From contig CAMYUM010000001.1 in NCBI GenBank assembly GCA_947301965.1, forward strand, positions 31,635 through 95,634: 64,000 nucleotides of DNA. The letters are read 5' to 3'. How positions within the stretch are numbered: position 1 is the first letter of the stretch; each line of letters starts with the position of its first letter. Positions 57,501 through 64,000 of the stretch are shown here, one piece after another. Made by a program: the position numbers and the translations under genes. The stretch comes from an uncultured Azospirillum sp. (GTDB taxonomy: Bacteria; Pseudomonadota; Alphaproteobacteria; RF32; CAG-239). The notes under the pieces are model-generated. The model was not told the origin of the DNA. It made no database searches and saw only the letters and a list, made by a program, of their open reading frames with translations.

Positions 57501-57983
57501 ATTGATATAGGTCGCGGCGGGCGCGGAGCATATATCAGGTTCAAAAATGAGTTTCAAGTGTGGATGGTGCGTGCAGATTTTATTGATATGACACTTAACG
57601 AATCGGCTTGGAGTTATGGAAGTTTGTGGAACTTGCGTTTCGGACGATTGAGAGGTTTTAATGCCAACACAAATCTGAACCGAACGCTGGTAATGACAAA
57701 AGATTTGTTGGGTGCCGAGTTTGAAGGGCAATATGATAAAAAGCCCGATGGGGCAAAAGTTTTGAGTTTGAAAATTTTTGCCGAAGACGAGGTAAGCGCG
57801 GATATTGAATTTTTTAAACAAAATGAAAATATATATGCACACTTTAACCATATCGAAAGTTCGGATAATGAACATTTGCAGCGTTTTGGAAAAGTTGCCG
57901 AAAAATGTTATTACAAGATAAACACAAAACAATTTGAGGAAATAGATAATGTGGTCAGAACCGCTAAAAAACGTGAACGATAA
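54519..57983 (+). CDS. Fused ABC-2 permease + GldG-like domain + DUF4340
   Basis: 1154 residues. Residues 1-250: an ABC-2 (GldF-like) permease with about six helices. From about 258 to 825: a GldG-like domain between two membrane helices (DFTEEKIYTLTPSSKKVLSEI near its start, IGLIPLLILIVLLLRNLV near its end). From about 850: a further helix and a DUF4340-like region (YYANRGDWSKFENKKVFEDL). In other bacteria these parts are separate genes (gldF, gldG and a DUF4340 gene) next to a gldA-like ATPase. The transported substrate is unknown. Its stop overlaps the CDF gene start by 35 bases. Confidence 0.85.
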   Translation: MKKLFVVTKNELLRYFVSPLAYVYLVTFLVLNGSFAVYFGHFVERGIADLSPMFAFHPWLYLLFIPGIAMRLWSEEFRNKTVIQIATMPIGINTLVWGKFLASWIFVFVALVLTFPFIITVNYLGTPDNKVILVSYLGSLILSGCMLAISQTMSALTKNQVVALVLSVVANFLFFLSGVEYVLGFFRMFAPAAIVDMVASFSFLTHFGQVMSGLLEGRFLVFAVSIIVLFNALSVMIVSFKTSGTSRWLKSTQSSYYAMITVLLLLAFAGSNMVANRFLRTWEYDFTEEKIYTLTPSSKKVLSEIPEKVTAKLYYSPVLGQRNPEIRVMYDKIRLLLQRFQNLESDKFDYRIYNPEPLTAEEDAAIAEKLQPIPLVDINQNGFMGLVFTDAADNKQVISYFPIERQSFLEQDLVEKIYQLLHKKKTLGLISGLPIFETGQDYGYISPQWNIVDEMRRFYDIIVIKSPEDLPKIDVLMMVYPQKLSSEMVNEIKRYSQHGGKALVLLDTAAEAQRIFSSRNVEFSPSDLNGLDKFWGFRMFDEMVVVDLENSITVDATKNYSTNPIFTQDVVQFVSTNKSMNPDYKITKNLQSILFASVSLLAPDGYNSEFVPLIVGGKNSGVMPSSVVYDGISPDVLLGQFKPINKLKVLAALLKSKNKRFPFEVIVVADSDFIYDSFWSKSVTLLENNYFIPLYDSANFVLNALDYLSGDEDLIDLRGHSVKNRTFEDLESRRKQNLLDFQIKEHEIFEKIYQTKNSLNEITAKRNFEGRDNFSPDELALIAGTRQKLQALVDDLRFIRQNMHNDVNKSALAIKVVNIGLIPLLILIVLLLRNLVKHKKGSGNKFKLTINREFKIVCCLTLLAVSAGLLSVYYANRGDWSKFENKKVFEDLNEKLSSINKVVLSKQDKTLSFERVDGEWILNGEPCLAVYQERIRRLLTAVEQMTYYEKKSNRIENLGAFGLKTSNSSEGEGIKVQLFADEDTAAEFYLGKYDIDIGRGGRGAYIRFKNEFQVWMVRADFIDMTLNESAWSYGSLWNLRFGRLRGFNANTNLNRTLVMTKDLLGAEFEGQYDKKPDGAKVLSLKIFAEDEVSADIEFFKQNENIYAHFNHIESSDNEHLQRFGKVAEKCYYKINTKQFEEIDNVVRTAKKRER

Positions 57984-58872
57984 TCAGCTTAAACACTGGG
58001 CAACTTCTGCCGGCATAATTTTAGCAATAATGTTGATGCTGGTGAAAATTTTTGCATCATTATATACCGGATCGCTGGCAATTTTTTCGTCATTGGTTGA
58101 CAGCGTTTCGGATATTTTTGCCTCCGTGGTTTCTTTGTTGGCGGTAAGATTTTCGGCGTTACCGGCAAGTTTTAGCCATAGATATGGTTTCGGTAAGGCT
58201 GAACCGTTGAGCGCATTGGCTCAGTCTGCATTTGTTGCGGGTTCCGGCATCTTTGTTATTTATGAAGGTATAAACAGATTTATTAATCCGACACCGTTAG
58301 TCGACACGGGCTTAGGCATAGGGATAATGATTTTTAGTCTGCTGTGTACGATTGCGCTGGTGTGTTTTCAGCAATATGTAGCCAAAAAAACAGATTCAAT
58401 TGCCGTTGAAGCCGATAGCGCACATTATGTGGTCGATATAGCAACAAATACGGCAATCATTTTAAGCCTTGGCGCGGTAAAGTTTTTCGGGATAGAATGG
58501 TTTGATCCGTTGGCGGCAATTTTTGTTTCGGTATATTTGCTGCACAACGCTTACGGCCTGGCAAAAGAAGCAGTACTGCTGTTGTTGGATAGAGAATTAC
58601 CGAACGAAGTGAGAGAAAAAGTTATTGCGGCAGTAAAAAAGTGTGACTTTTGCCACGGTGTTCATGATTTAAGAAGTAGAGATTCCGGCGGAGTTTATTT
58701 GTTTGAACTGCACCTCGAACTTGACGGCGACCTGTCTTTGTATGAGGCGCATCGGTTTACGGAAATTGCCGAAAACAAAATAAAAGAACTGTATCCGAAG
58801 TCACAAGTGATAATCCATCAGGACCCGGCAGGTTTTGAGGAAATGAGGTTGGATAACAACTTAACGAAGTGA
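57949..58872 (+). CDS. Cation diffusion facilitator, FieF-like
   Basis: 307 residues with six membrane helices and a cytoplasmic C-terminal domain. CDF metal sites are visible: DSVSDIFASVVS, HRYGFGKAEPLSAL and DSAHYVVDIATN. It should export divalent cations (Fe, Zn, Mn or Cd) by proton antiport. The ATG with GAGGAAATAGATA upstream overlaps the preceding gene by 35 bases. Confidence 0.93.
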   Translation: MWSEPLKNVNDNQLKHWATSAGIILAIMLMLVKIFASLYTGSLAIFSSLVDSVSDIFASVVSLLAVRFSALPASFSHRYGFGKAEPLSALAQSAFVAGSGIFVIYEGINRFINPTPLVDTGLGIGIMIFSLLCTIALVCFQQYVAKKTDSIAVEADSAHYVVDIATNTAIILSLGAVKFFGIEWFDPLAAIFVSVYLLHNAYGLAKEAVLLLLDRELPNEVREKVIAAVKKCDFCHGVHDLRSRDSGGVYLFELHLELDGDLSLYEAHRFTEIAENKIKELYPKSQVIIHQDPAGFEEMRLDNNLTK

Positions 58873-58879
58873 AATTAAA

Positions 58880-59167
58880 TTAAAGACTGACATCAGCCTC
58901 ATAAGCGCGGACAATCTTTGAGTCTTCTTTTTTTTCTTCACGGCTGAGTTCACAAACAAGCAGAGAATCGGCGTCGTGAAGACTGTCAATAACTTGTTCG
59001 GGAATATCCTGAAGCATAATCTCGTCTTCGTCATTACGGCGCAAAACAGCGGTGTTGTCAGAAGGATTAATTTCGATGATGGGGTCTTTAGGCTCTCCTT
59101 CGCGGGCATAGAGCAGCAACATAACCTCATCTTCGTCGTTGATTATAAAATCGAATGTGTCTTTCAT
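58880..59167 (-). CDS. Small acidic protein, paralogue of the 1.1-kb gene
   Basis: 95 residues, acidic and soluble. The strands LLLYAREGEPKDPIIEINPSD, TAVLRRND and ADSLLVCEL line up with AIFIDARDGTPVNPILEYDG, TALLKRDG and AEFVMIVEL in the product of 1095-1520, in the same order and spacing. It lies alone on the minus strand between the CDF gene and a membrane protease gene. Start ATG with a purine-rich upstream but no strong SD. Function unknown. Confidence 0.7.
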   Translation of the reverse strand: MKDTFDFIINDEDEVMLLLYAREGEPKDPIIEINPSDNTAVLRRNDEDEIMLQDIPEQVIDSLHDADSLLVCELSREEKKEDSKIVRAYEADVSL

Positions 59168-59275
59168 TTTTAAACTTTCCGATAAATATTTTCTGACATC
59201 AGATTATATCACGAATGTTAACATATGATTTAATTTTTATAGATTTTAGCAAAATTTATTTTATAATCTTTAAGC

Positions 59276-59950
59276 ATGAGCGACGTTTTGGATAAAATAA
59301 TAAATGTTTTGAAATGGCCGGCGGCGGTTTTGGCCTTGTGGACATTGCCGGCGACTGTGCAGTCGTTTGATTATTTTAGTTTTAGAAGCATTTATTTTTT
59401 GGCTTTGGTCGGTGGTTTTTTTACCTATTTTGTCGGAGCAATGTCGATGGATTCCGGAGCCAAAACGTCAATGCAAATTATTGCTCACGAGCTTACCCAT
59501 AGTTTTTTTGCGCTTTTAACATTACATTCGGTAAAGCATATCAGAGTGGCCGATGACAACTCGGGCGGCTCAATGGGTTTTGTCGGCAAAGGTAATTGGC
59601 TGATAATTATTGCGCCGTATTTCTTTCCGTTGTTTTGTTTTATATACATGATCGGAGTTTTAATTTATTTGCGGGTAATGCCGGCAAATTGGATGATGAG
59701 TTTGTTTTTGGGGTATTTTACCGGATATCATGTGGATACGGTTCTGTCGCAAATACACGACAAACAAACCGATCTGAAAGAGGTGGGATATCCCTTTTGC
59801 TGTATTTTTTTACCGGGCGCAAACCTGTGGGTTTTAGGAAGCCTGTTGGCGTTCAATTCAAAATATTGGGACGGATTGATGGCATATCAGCACTTGCTAC
59901 GGAAACTGAACATAGCAAATTTTGATTATGTATTGAACCTGCTTTTCTAA
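59276..59950 (+). CDS. Small membrane protein with HExxH motif (M50-like)
   Basis: 224 residues with about six membrane helices. IIAHELTHSFFALL carries HExxH, the zinc site of M50-like membrane metalloproteases, and SQIHDKQTDLKEVGY offers a third-ligand aspartate. No PDZ domain, so this is a minimal member. A substrate is not predictable. The protein at 62916-63479 has the same layout. No clear ribosome site precedes the ATG. Confidence 0.72.
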   Translation: MSDVLDKIINVLKWPAAVLALWTLPATVQSFDYFSFRSIYFLALVGGFFTYFVGAMSMDSGAKTSMQIIAHELTHSFFALLTLHSVKHIRVADDNSGGSMGFVGKGNWLIIIAPYFFPLFCFIYMIGVLIYLRVMPANWMMSLFLGYFTGYHVDTVLSQIHDKQTDLKEVGYPFCCIFLPGANLWVLGSLLAFNSKYWDGLMAYQHLLRKLNIANFDYVLNLLF

Positions 59951-59961
59951 AAATATACGCG

Positions 59962-61323
59962 TTATAATTCTTTGAGCAGATTGCGGCTGAATGTCGGCAA
60001 TGTGTTGTCACGAGCGCCCATAATTACAACACGGTCTCCCGGCTGTGCGTTTTTAAGAATATAATCATGAACGGCACTTTGGGTTTTGAGAAAATAGGCG
60101 TTGTTGAAGCCGAAAGATTTTATATCGTTGATGATGTTTTCTGCCGTAATACCTTTATCCGTTTCGGGGTTAAGCATATAAACCTCGGGCATAAGAAAAA
60201 TATCATTTTTACCGAGTGTTTTAGCTACGACTTCCGCAACCTCGTGTCCGGTGTTTTGAGCCGAAAATGCGCTGTGAGATTGGTACATTACAATCAGCCT
60301 TCCGTCATATTCTTTTAAAGCACCGAGAGAAGAACCGATTTTGCTCGGGTTGTGGGCAAAGTCGTCAATTAAAGTAACATTGGTTTTGGTGGTGCCGACA
60401 ATTTCCAAGCGGCGTTGAATACCTAAAAAACCTTCCAATGTTTTGGCGGCGGTGAGAGGGTCTATTCCGGCTTGAGCGCAGGCGGCAATAGCGGCCAGAG
60501 CATTGGAAACATTGAAAGCGCCAAAAAGTTTAAGCCGGAAGTTCTGTCCGCGAAATGAATATTCAAGCCCTTCGGCGTTAAATCTTATGTTGTCGGCATA
60601 AAAATCAGCGCGCGGATTTTGGGTTGAAAAAGTTATGGCGTTGGCGTGTTTTATATTGCGGGTTAATTCACAATCATAGTTGACAATCAGGGCCTCTTTG
60701 ACGTGTGAGGCAAAAGTAAGGAAATACTCTTGCAGTTTTTCCATGGAAGTATGGTCGTGAGAAATGTTGTTGATGATGCCGACACTCGGGTGATATTTGC
60801 AGATAGAACCATCACTCTCATCAGCCTCTATGACACAGATGTCGTCGGTGTTGTAGATAAAATTGGAAATGCCTTTTTGTTTTTCATAGTTACGGAGCAT
60901 TCCTCCGTTTATCATACAAGGCTTTTTGTTCAAAGTGTTGAGTATGTATCCAATCATGGCGGTGGTGGTGGTTTTTCCCGAAGTTCCGCCAACCGCAATG
61001 CCATATTTGTATTCGGCAAAAACCTGTGCAAGTAAATCAGAACGCTTTTTGACCGGAATTCCGAGTTGCAACGCGGCTTTGACATCAGGGTTGCTTTCAT
61101 CAAGAGCGGCAGAAATATAGATTTCCATATCTTTGGTGATAGCGCTTCCGTCCTGAGGAATAATTTTTATTCCCATGTCTTCAAGAGCTTGGCGTCTGTC
61201 TTCGTCTCGTCCGACATCAAAACTGCGGTCGGATCCGTATACGTCATAGCCTTTAAGACTCAAAATTTGAGCGAGCGGACTCATGCCGTTGCCAGAAATT
61301 CCACAAAAGCATACTTTAGTCAT
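59962..61323 (-). CDS. Mur ligase family protein (MurC/Mpl-like)
   Basis: 453 residues. N-terminal Rossmann VCFCGISGNGMSPLAQ, ATP loop AVGGTSGKTTTTAMIGYIL, EADESDGS, INNISHDHT, and a C-terminal IDDFAHNPSKI that looks more like Mpl than MurC. MurC adds L-Ala to UDP-MurNAc; Mpl attaches a recycled tripeptide. With an AmgK-MurU recycling route in the same genome, Mpl is attractive, but I cannot decide between them. Start ATG with GGAATAAGAAT upstream. Confidence 0.78.
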   Translation of the reverse strand: MTKVCFCGISGNGMSPLAQILSLKGYDVYGSDRSFDVGRDEDRRQALEDMGIKIIPQDGSAITKDMEIYISAALDESNPDVKAALQLGIPVKKRSDLLAQVFAEYKYGIAVGGTSGKTTTTAMIGYILNTLNKKPCMINGGMLRNYEKQKGISNFIYNTDDICVIEADESDGSICKYHPSVGIINNISHDHTSMEKLQEYFLTFASHVKEALIVNYDCELTRNIKHANAITFSTQNPRADFYADNIRFNAEGLEYSFRGQNFRLKLFGAFNVSNALAAIAACAQAGIDPLTAAKTLEGFLGIQRRLEIVGTTKTNVTLIDDFAHNPSKIGSSLGALKEYDGRLIVMYQSHSAFSAQNTGHEVAEVVAKTLGKNDIFLMPEVYMLNPETDKGITAENIINDIKSFGFNNAYFLKTQSAVHDYILKNAQPGDRVVIMGARDNTLPTFSRNLLKEL

Positions 61324-61339
61324 ATTCTTATTCCTTCAG

Positions 61340-62227
61340 TTAAAGCGTGTTGATGACCTGCTGTTCTCTTTCTTTGAAAATTTCCAGGTTTGTAAAGTCG
61401 ATTATAATATAACTTTTTCCTTCGCCGTCAACGCCTATGGATAATGCAGCCCCAACCTTTTCGTTTTCAAAGGTAGAATAGAGCGTTGCTTCGCCGCTTT
61501 GTAATTCGGCCAAAAAGTTTTTGCCGCCGATGGGTTCTTCAACAGTTGTAGTTTCAATACTTTCCCGACCGAGTTTATCTTTGACGGTTTTTTCAATAAC
61601 AGTAATTTTGGGAGTAAAAAATTGTTGCGGGTTGCCGTATCTCTGAGCAAGAAGTTTGTAGTATTTATTGTAGAGAGCAAGGACTCTTGAGGCGTCAGGA
61701 GAGTCTTGAAGCGGAGTGCTGTAGGCTAAAATGCGCCACAGAAGGTTGTCTTCTCCGAAAGAGACGGCAACTTTATGAATTTCCGGCAACGGTTTAGGAA
61801 GTTTGGTTGCCAAAAAACTGTTGGGATAATCTTTAATTACGGTTCTTTCCAAATCAACACCAAGAGATTTGATTTGGTTGAATGTTCCTCCCCATGAGAG
61901 ACCGAAAGGACCTTCGCCGTATTTGGTAACAACCTTTTCAACAACAGCAACGGTCGGACGGACAGAGCTGGTTTCAAGCGGAAGGTCGCCAAGCGCGGCA
62001 CCTTCACGCTCAAAGCGAAAAGGAAGAACGGCATGTTCGCCCTCTATGCGGATTACGGGAGCTTTGGTATCAAGCAAGCTGCTGGCCTTGTTTTTTGCCG
62101 CATCGGCGCTTTCTTCGGCTTTAACATCTTCGGCAATCATTGCGTCTTTGTAAAAGTCATCGGCGCTTTGGGCTTTGGCCAAAAGCGGAATCGCACACAA
62201 AAGCAAGGCAAAATACAGTTTTTTCAT
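61340..62227 (-). CDS. Secreted protein of unknown function
   Basis: 295 residues. A signal peptide (KKLYFALLLCAIPLLAKA, cleavage after AKA) and then a soluble domain with an acidic, alanine-rich first part, a central YGEGPFGLSWGGTFNQIKSLGV segment, and a later QRYGNPQQFFTP. I do not recognise a domain. The ATG has GAGGATAATTTA upstream. It precedes the Mur ligase on the same strand and could be co-transcribed. Confidence 0.72.
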   Translation of the reverse strand: MKKLYFALLLCAIPLLAKAQSADDFYKDAMIAEDVKAEESADAAKNKASSLLDTKAPVIRIEGEHAVLPFRFEREGAALGDLPLETSSVRPTVAVVEKVVTKYGEGPFGLSWGGTFNQIKSLGVDLERTVIKDYPNSFLATKLPKPLPEIHKVAVSFGEDNLLWRILAYSTPLQDSPDASRVLALYNKYYKLLAQRYGNPQQFFTPKITVIEKTVKDKLGRESIETTTVEEPIGGKNFLAELQSGEATLYSTFENEKVGAALSIGVDGEGKSYIIIDFTNLEIFKEREQQVINTL

Positions 62228-62255
62228 TAAATTATCCTCTTGTCAGATAAAAAAA

Positions 62256-62284
62256 TTGAACACTGTTCATAATTGGTGTATTGT
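62256..62284 (+). promoter_or_regulatory. Probable promoter with palindromic operator for the TetR gene
   Basis: TTGAAC (62256-62261) is followed 17 bases later by TATTGT (62279-62284). Overlapping the -35, TGAACACTGTTCA (62257-62269) is a perfect 6-bp inverted repeat around one base, a plausible operator for autoregulation by the TetR-family product. It lies between the divergent secreted-protein gene and tetR. Confidence 0.55.
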
Positions 62285-62324
62285 AATCTTAATTTACAAA
62301 CATTTTATTAAAAATACAGAAAAT

Positions 62325-62915
62325 ATGCAAAACATCAGAGAAGAGATTCACCAAAAACTGCTTTTAGCCGGTAGAGAACTGGTAAAAAGCAAAGGGCAGG
62401 AGTTTTTAACCGCACGTAAACTGTCGGAAGCGTCCGGTTGTTCAATCGGAACTATCTATAACCAGTTCAGCAGTATGGACGAGTTTGTGGCCGAGCAAAA
62501 TGAGATGACTTTGCGCGAGCTGGCCGATAAGCTGTATGTTGCTGATTATAAAGATGACAGTTATTATAACCTGAACGTTATGATTGAAACTTTTACCAAG
62601 TTTGTGTCAAGCAACAAAGAGCTTTGGCTGCTATTATATTTGTTCCATTTGAATAAAAAAGATTATGAGCTGACAATGAGTTATAAAAAACGATTGTTCA
62701 GGTTGTTCGGTTTGACAACCGAGAGTTTCGGCAAGTTGTTTCCGCGTTTGGGCAGAAGTCGATGCAAGGTGATGAAAAACGTACTTGAAACAGGGCTGTT
62801 CGGGTTGAGCGCAATGCTTGCGTCGGGTACGGTAGATGAACAATCAGGTAAAAATATGTGCCGTATTTTTGTTAATACATTTTTGGCAGGGATTACCCTC
62901 CTGGAGAAAGATTAA
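62325..62915 (+). CDS. TetR-family transcriptional regulator
   Basis: 196 residues from the ATG at 62325; the longer frame to 62175 has no ribosome site and would cross the divergent gene. The HTH domain is clear: LLLAGRELVKSKGQEFLTARKLSEASGCSIGTIYNQFSSMDEFV. The C-terminal ligand-binding part is helical. It is directly followed by the membrane protein gene (TAAATG), so it probably regulates that gene and itself. Confidence 0.9.
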   Translation: MQNIREEIHQKLLLAGRELVKSKGQEFLTARKLSEASGCSIGTIYNQFSSMDEFVAEQNEMTLRELADKLYVADYKDDSYYNLNVMIETFTKFVSSNKELWLLLYLFHLNKKDYELTMSYKKRLFRLFGLTTESFGKLFPRLGRSRCKVMKNVLETGLFGLSAMLASGTVDEQSGKNMCRIFVNTFLAGITLLEKD

Positions 62916-63479
62916 ATGGAATTTGCACAACAGCTGTTTAATGAGTTTAATCGCTGGATTAACAGTCCGGAAGTGTTGAGTTTGCTGGCAAATAATCGGT
63001 TTTTTCTGATTTTGCTGGTTGTTGTTTTGGTACGTCTAAAATATCATACTTACAGCAGTATGTGGGCAACGGCACTGGTTAATGTTCCGGGAACGGCTCT
63101 TCATGAGTTGATGCATTATTTGGTTGGGCTTATTTTGAATGCCAAGCCGTGTAATTTTACGCTTTTTCCCAAAAAGAGTATGGACGGCGGATATGTAATG
63201 GGAAGCGTGGGATTTCGCAACGTGCGCTTTTATAATGCCGTACCGTCGGCAATGGCGCCGCTTTTGCTGTTGTTTATCGGTTTTTATTTGAATCGATATT
63301 TTTTGCCGACAATGCGTTTGACGGCGGTCAATTATATTTTGTATGTTTTGTTGCAAACGATTATTATTGAAAACGCAGTCCCGTCAGGGGCGGATTTTAA
63401 GGTTGCGTTTGCATATCCCAAAGGGGTAATTCTTTATGCTATTATTGCCCTTGCGGCAATAAGCGCATTATTGTTCTAA
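62916..63479 (+). CDS. Small membrane protein with HExxH motif (M50-like)
   Basis: 187 residues with about five membrane helices. [15 protein letters not shown] carries HExxH; the second part has [10 protein letters not shown] with a conserved Asp. The layout (HExxH, GG-containing loop, long hydrophobic stretch, S..D.K) matches the protein at 59276-59950. Coupled to tetR, it may act in envelope stress. Its stop overlaps the pntB stop by 12 bases (convergent). Confidence 0.7.
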   Translation: MEFAQQLFNEFNRWINSPEVLSLLANNRFFLILLVVVLVRLKYHTYSSMWATALVNVPGTALHELMHYLVGLILNAKPCNFTLFPKKSMDGGYVMGSVGFRNVRFYNAVPSAMAPLLLLFIGFYLNRYFLPTMRLTAVNYILYVLLQTIIIENAVPSGADFKVAFAYPKGVILYAIIALAAISALLF

Positions 63480-64000
63480 AAATTTATCAATTTCTTCGGT
63501 TACTTTTTTGGCATCGCCATACAACATAAAAGTATTGGGCGCAAAAAACAAAGGATTGTCAACGCCGGAATAGCCGCTGCCGAGAGAACGTTTTATAAAA
63601 ATGACGGTTTTGGCTTTGCTGACATCAAGAATCGACATGCCGTAAAGCGGCGATGCCGGATTGGAAAGAGCTTCGGGATTGGTAATATCATTGGCTCCGA
63701 TTACATAAGCAACATCGGTTTCGGAAAATTCGCGGTTTATGTCTTCCAGTTCGAAAACCTGGTCATAATCAACATTGGCTTCGGCGAGCAAAACATTCAT
63801 ATGTCCGGGCATGCGTCCGGCAACGGGGTGAATGGCATATTTGACATCGGCAGAAAATTTATTGCGTAAAAGGTCAGACATATTTTTAAGTGCGTGTTGA
63901 GCGGAGGCGGCGGCCATGCCGAAACCCGGAACGATAATGATTTTATCGGCATTTTTGAGGATAAAAGCGGCATCTCGGGTGTTGATGCTTTTGGCGGTTT
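63468..64000 (-). CDS. pntB: NAD(P) transhydrogenase subunit beta PntB, C-terminal part (partial)
   Basis: The frame runs off the right end of the window. Visible residues include [84 protein letters not shown] and [16 protein letters not shown], which make the NADP-binding domain III of PntB. It couples proton flow to NADPH formation from NADH. Only the C-terminal third is present. Confidence 0.95.
   Translation of the reverse strand, partial: TAKSINTRDAAFILKNADKIIIVPGFGMAAASAQHALKNMSDLLRNKFSADVKYAIHPVAGRMPGHMNVLLAEANVDYDQVFELEDINREFSETDVAYVIGANDITNPEALSNPASPLYGMSILDVSKAKTVIFIKRSLGSGYSGVDNPLFFAPNTFMLYGDAKKVTEEIDKFLEQ

Overview
The window looks like chromosomal DNA from an AT-rich alphaproteobacterium. 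The evidence is gene content and order. The cluster parB-parA-rsmG-(HD protein)-mnmG-mnmE-rho lies beside coaE-dnaQ, as around the alphaproteobacterial replication origin. There is a short alphaproteobacterial-type HprK, a mitofilin/Mic60-like gene next to tsaD, an AddAB system and an MlaFE transporter. The mix suggests an uncultured, possibly host-associated lineage, but the sequence alone does not fix the genus. I see no prophage, insertion sequence, CRISPR array or rRNA operon; this is mostly a housekeeping region.

Layout. 1-2.4 kb: the end of recF, a 37-residue cysteine-rich peptide, a regulatory PTS pair (EIIA and HPr) and a fragment of an ABC exporter. 1.8-4.5 kb: recR-ybaB-dnaX behind the SRP RNA gene. 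4.5-12.6 kb: an LpoA-like lipoprotein gene divergent from rsmI-yraN, then polA and gyrB. 12.6-18.2 kb: cvpA, radA, mlaF-mlaE, hprK, tsaE and a membrane-anchored nuclease. 18.3-29.3 kb: the origin region, with parAB, two perfect parS palindromes, rsmG, mnmG, mnmE, rho, a 0.49-kb AT-rich gap carrying DnaA-box-like sites (the probable oriC), coaE and dnaQ. 29.2-33.4 kb: an archaeal-type ADP-dependent sugar kinase, a Mic60-like protein, tsaD and nth. 33.4-39.4 kb: fabG-fabD, an ftsK interrupted by an in-frame TGA, an EamA-like transporter, a small membrane protein and trxA. 39.5-47 kb: addA, addB, rdgB, rph. 47-50.6 kb: typA and a tRNA-Tyr/tRNA-Gly/tuf operon. 50.6-59 kb: an AmgK-MurU fusion, a HAD phosphatase, an RlmB-type methyltransferase, a Gld-type ABC system with a three-part fusion protein and a cation efflux pump. 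59-64 kb: two small membrane proteins with HExxH motifs, a Mur ligase, a secreted unknown, a TetR regulator and the C-terminal part of pntB.

How the genes work together. Genome maintenance dominates: recF, recR, radA, addAB, polA, dnaX, dnaQ, gyrB, nth, ftsK, parABS and oriC. Translation and RNA modification follow: rsmI, rsmG, mnmE/mnmG, tsaD/tsaE, rlmB-like, tuf, typA, rph, rho and SRP RNA. The PTS parts are regulatory (HPr, EIIA and HPr kinase, with no sugar permease in view). Envelope functions include MlaFE, the LpoA-like protein, AmgK-MurU with a Mur ligase (probable muropeptide recycling), FabD/FabG and the Gld-type exporter.

The most notable points are the oriC/parS locus, the in-frame TGA in ftsK, the ADP-dependent kinase, the Mic60-like gene that keeps its tsaD neighbour but not the haem genes, a PolA whose proofreading residues look lost, several gene fusions, and a family of small unknown proteins with two members in the window.
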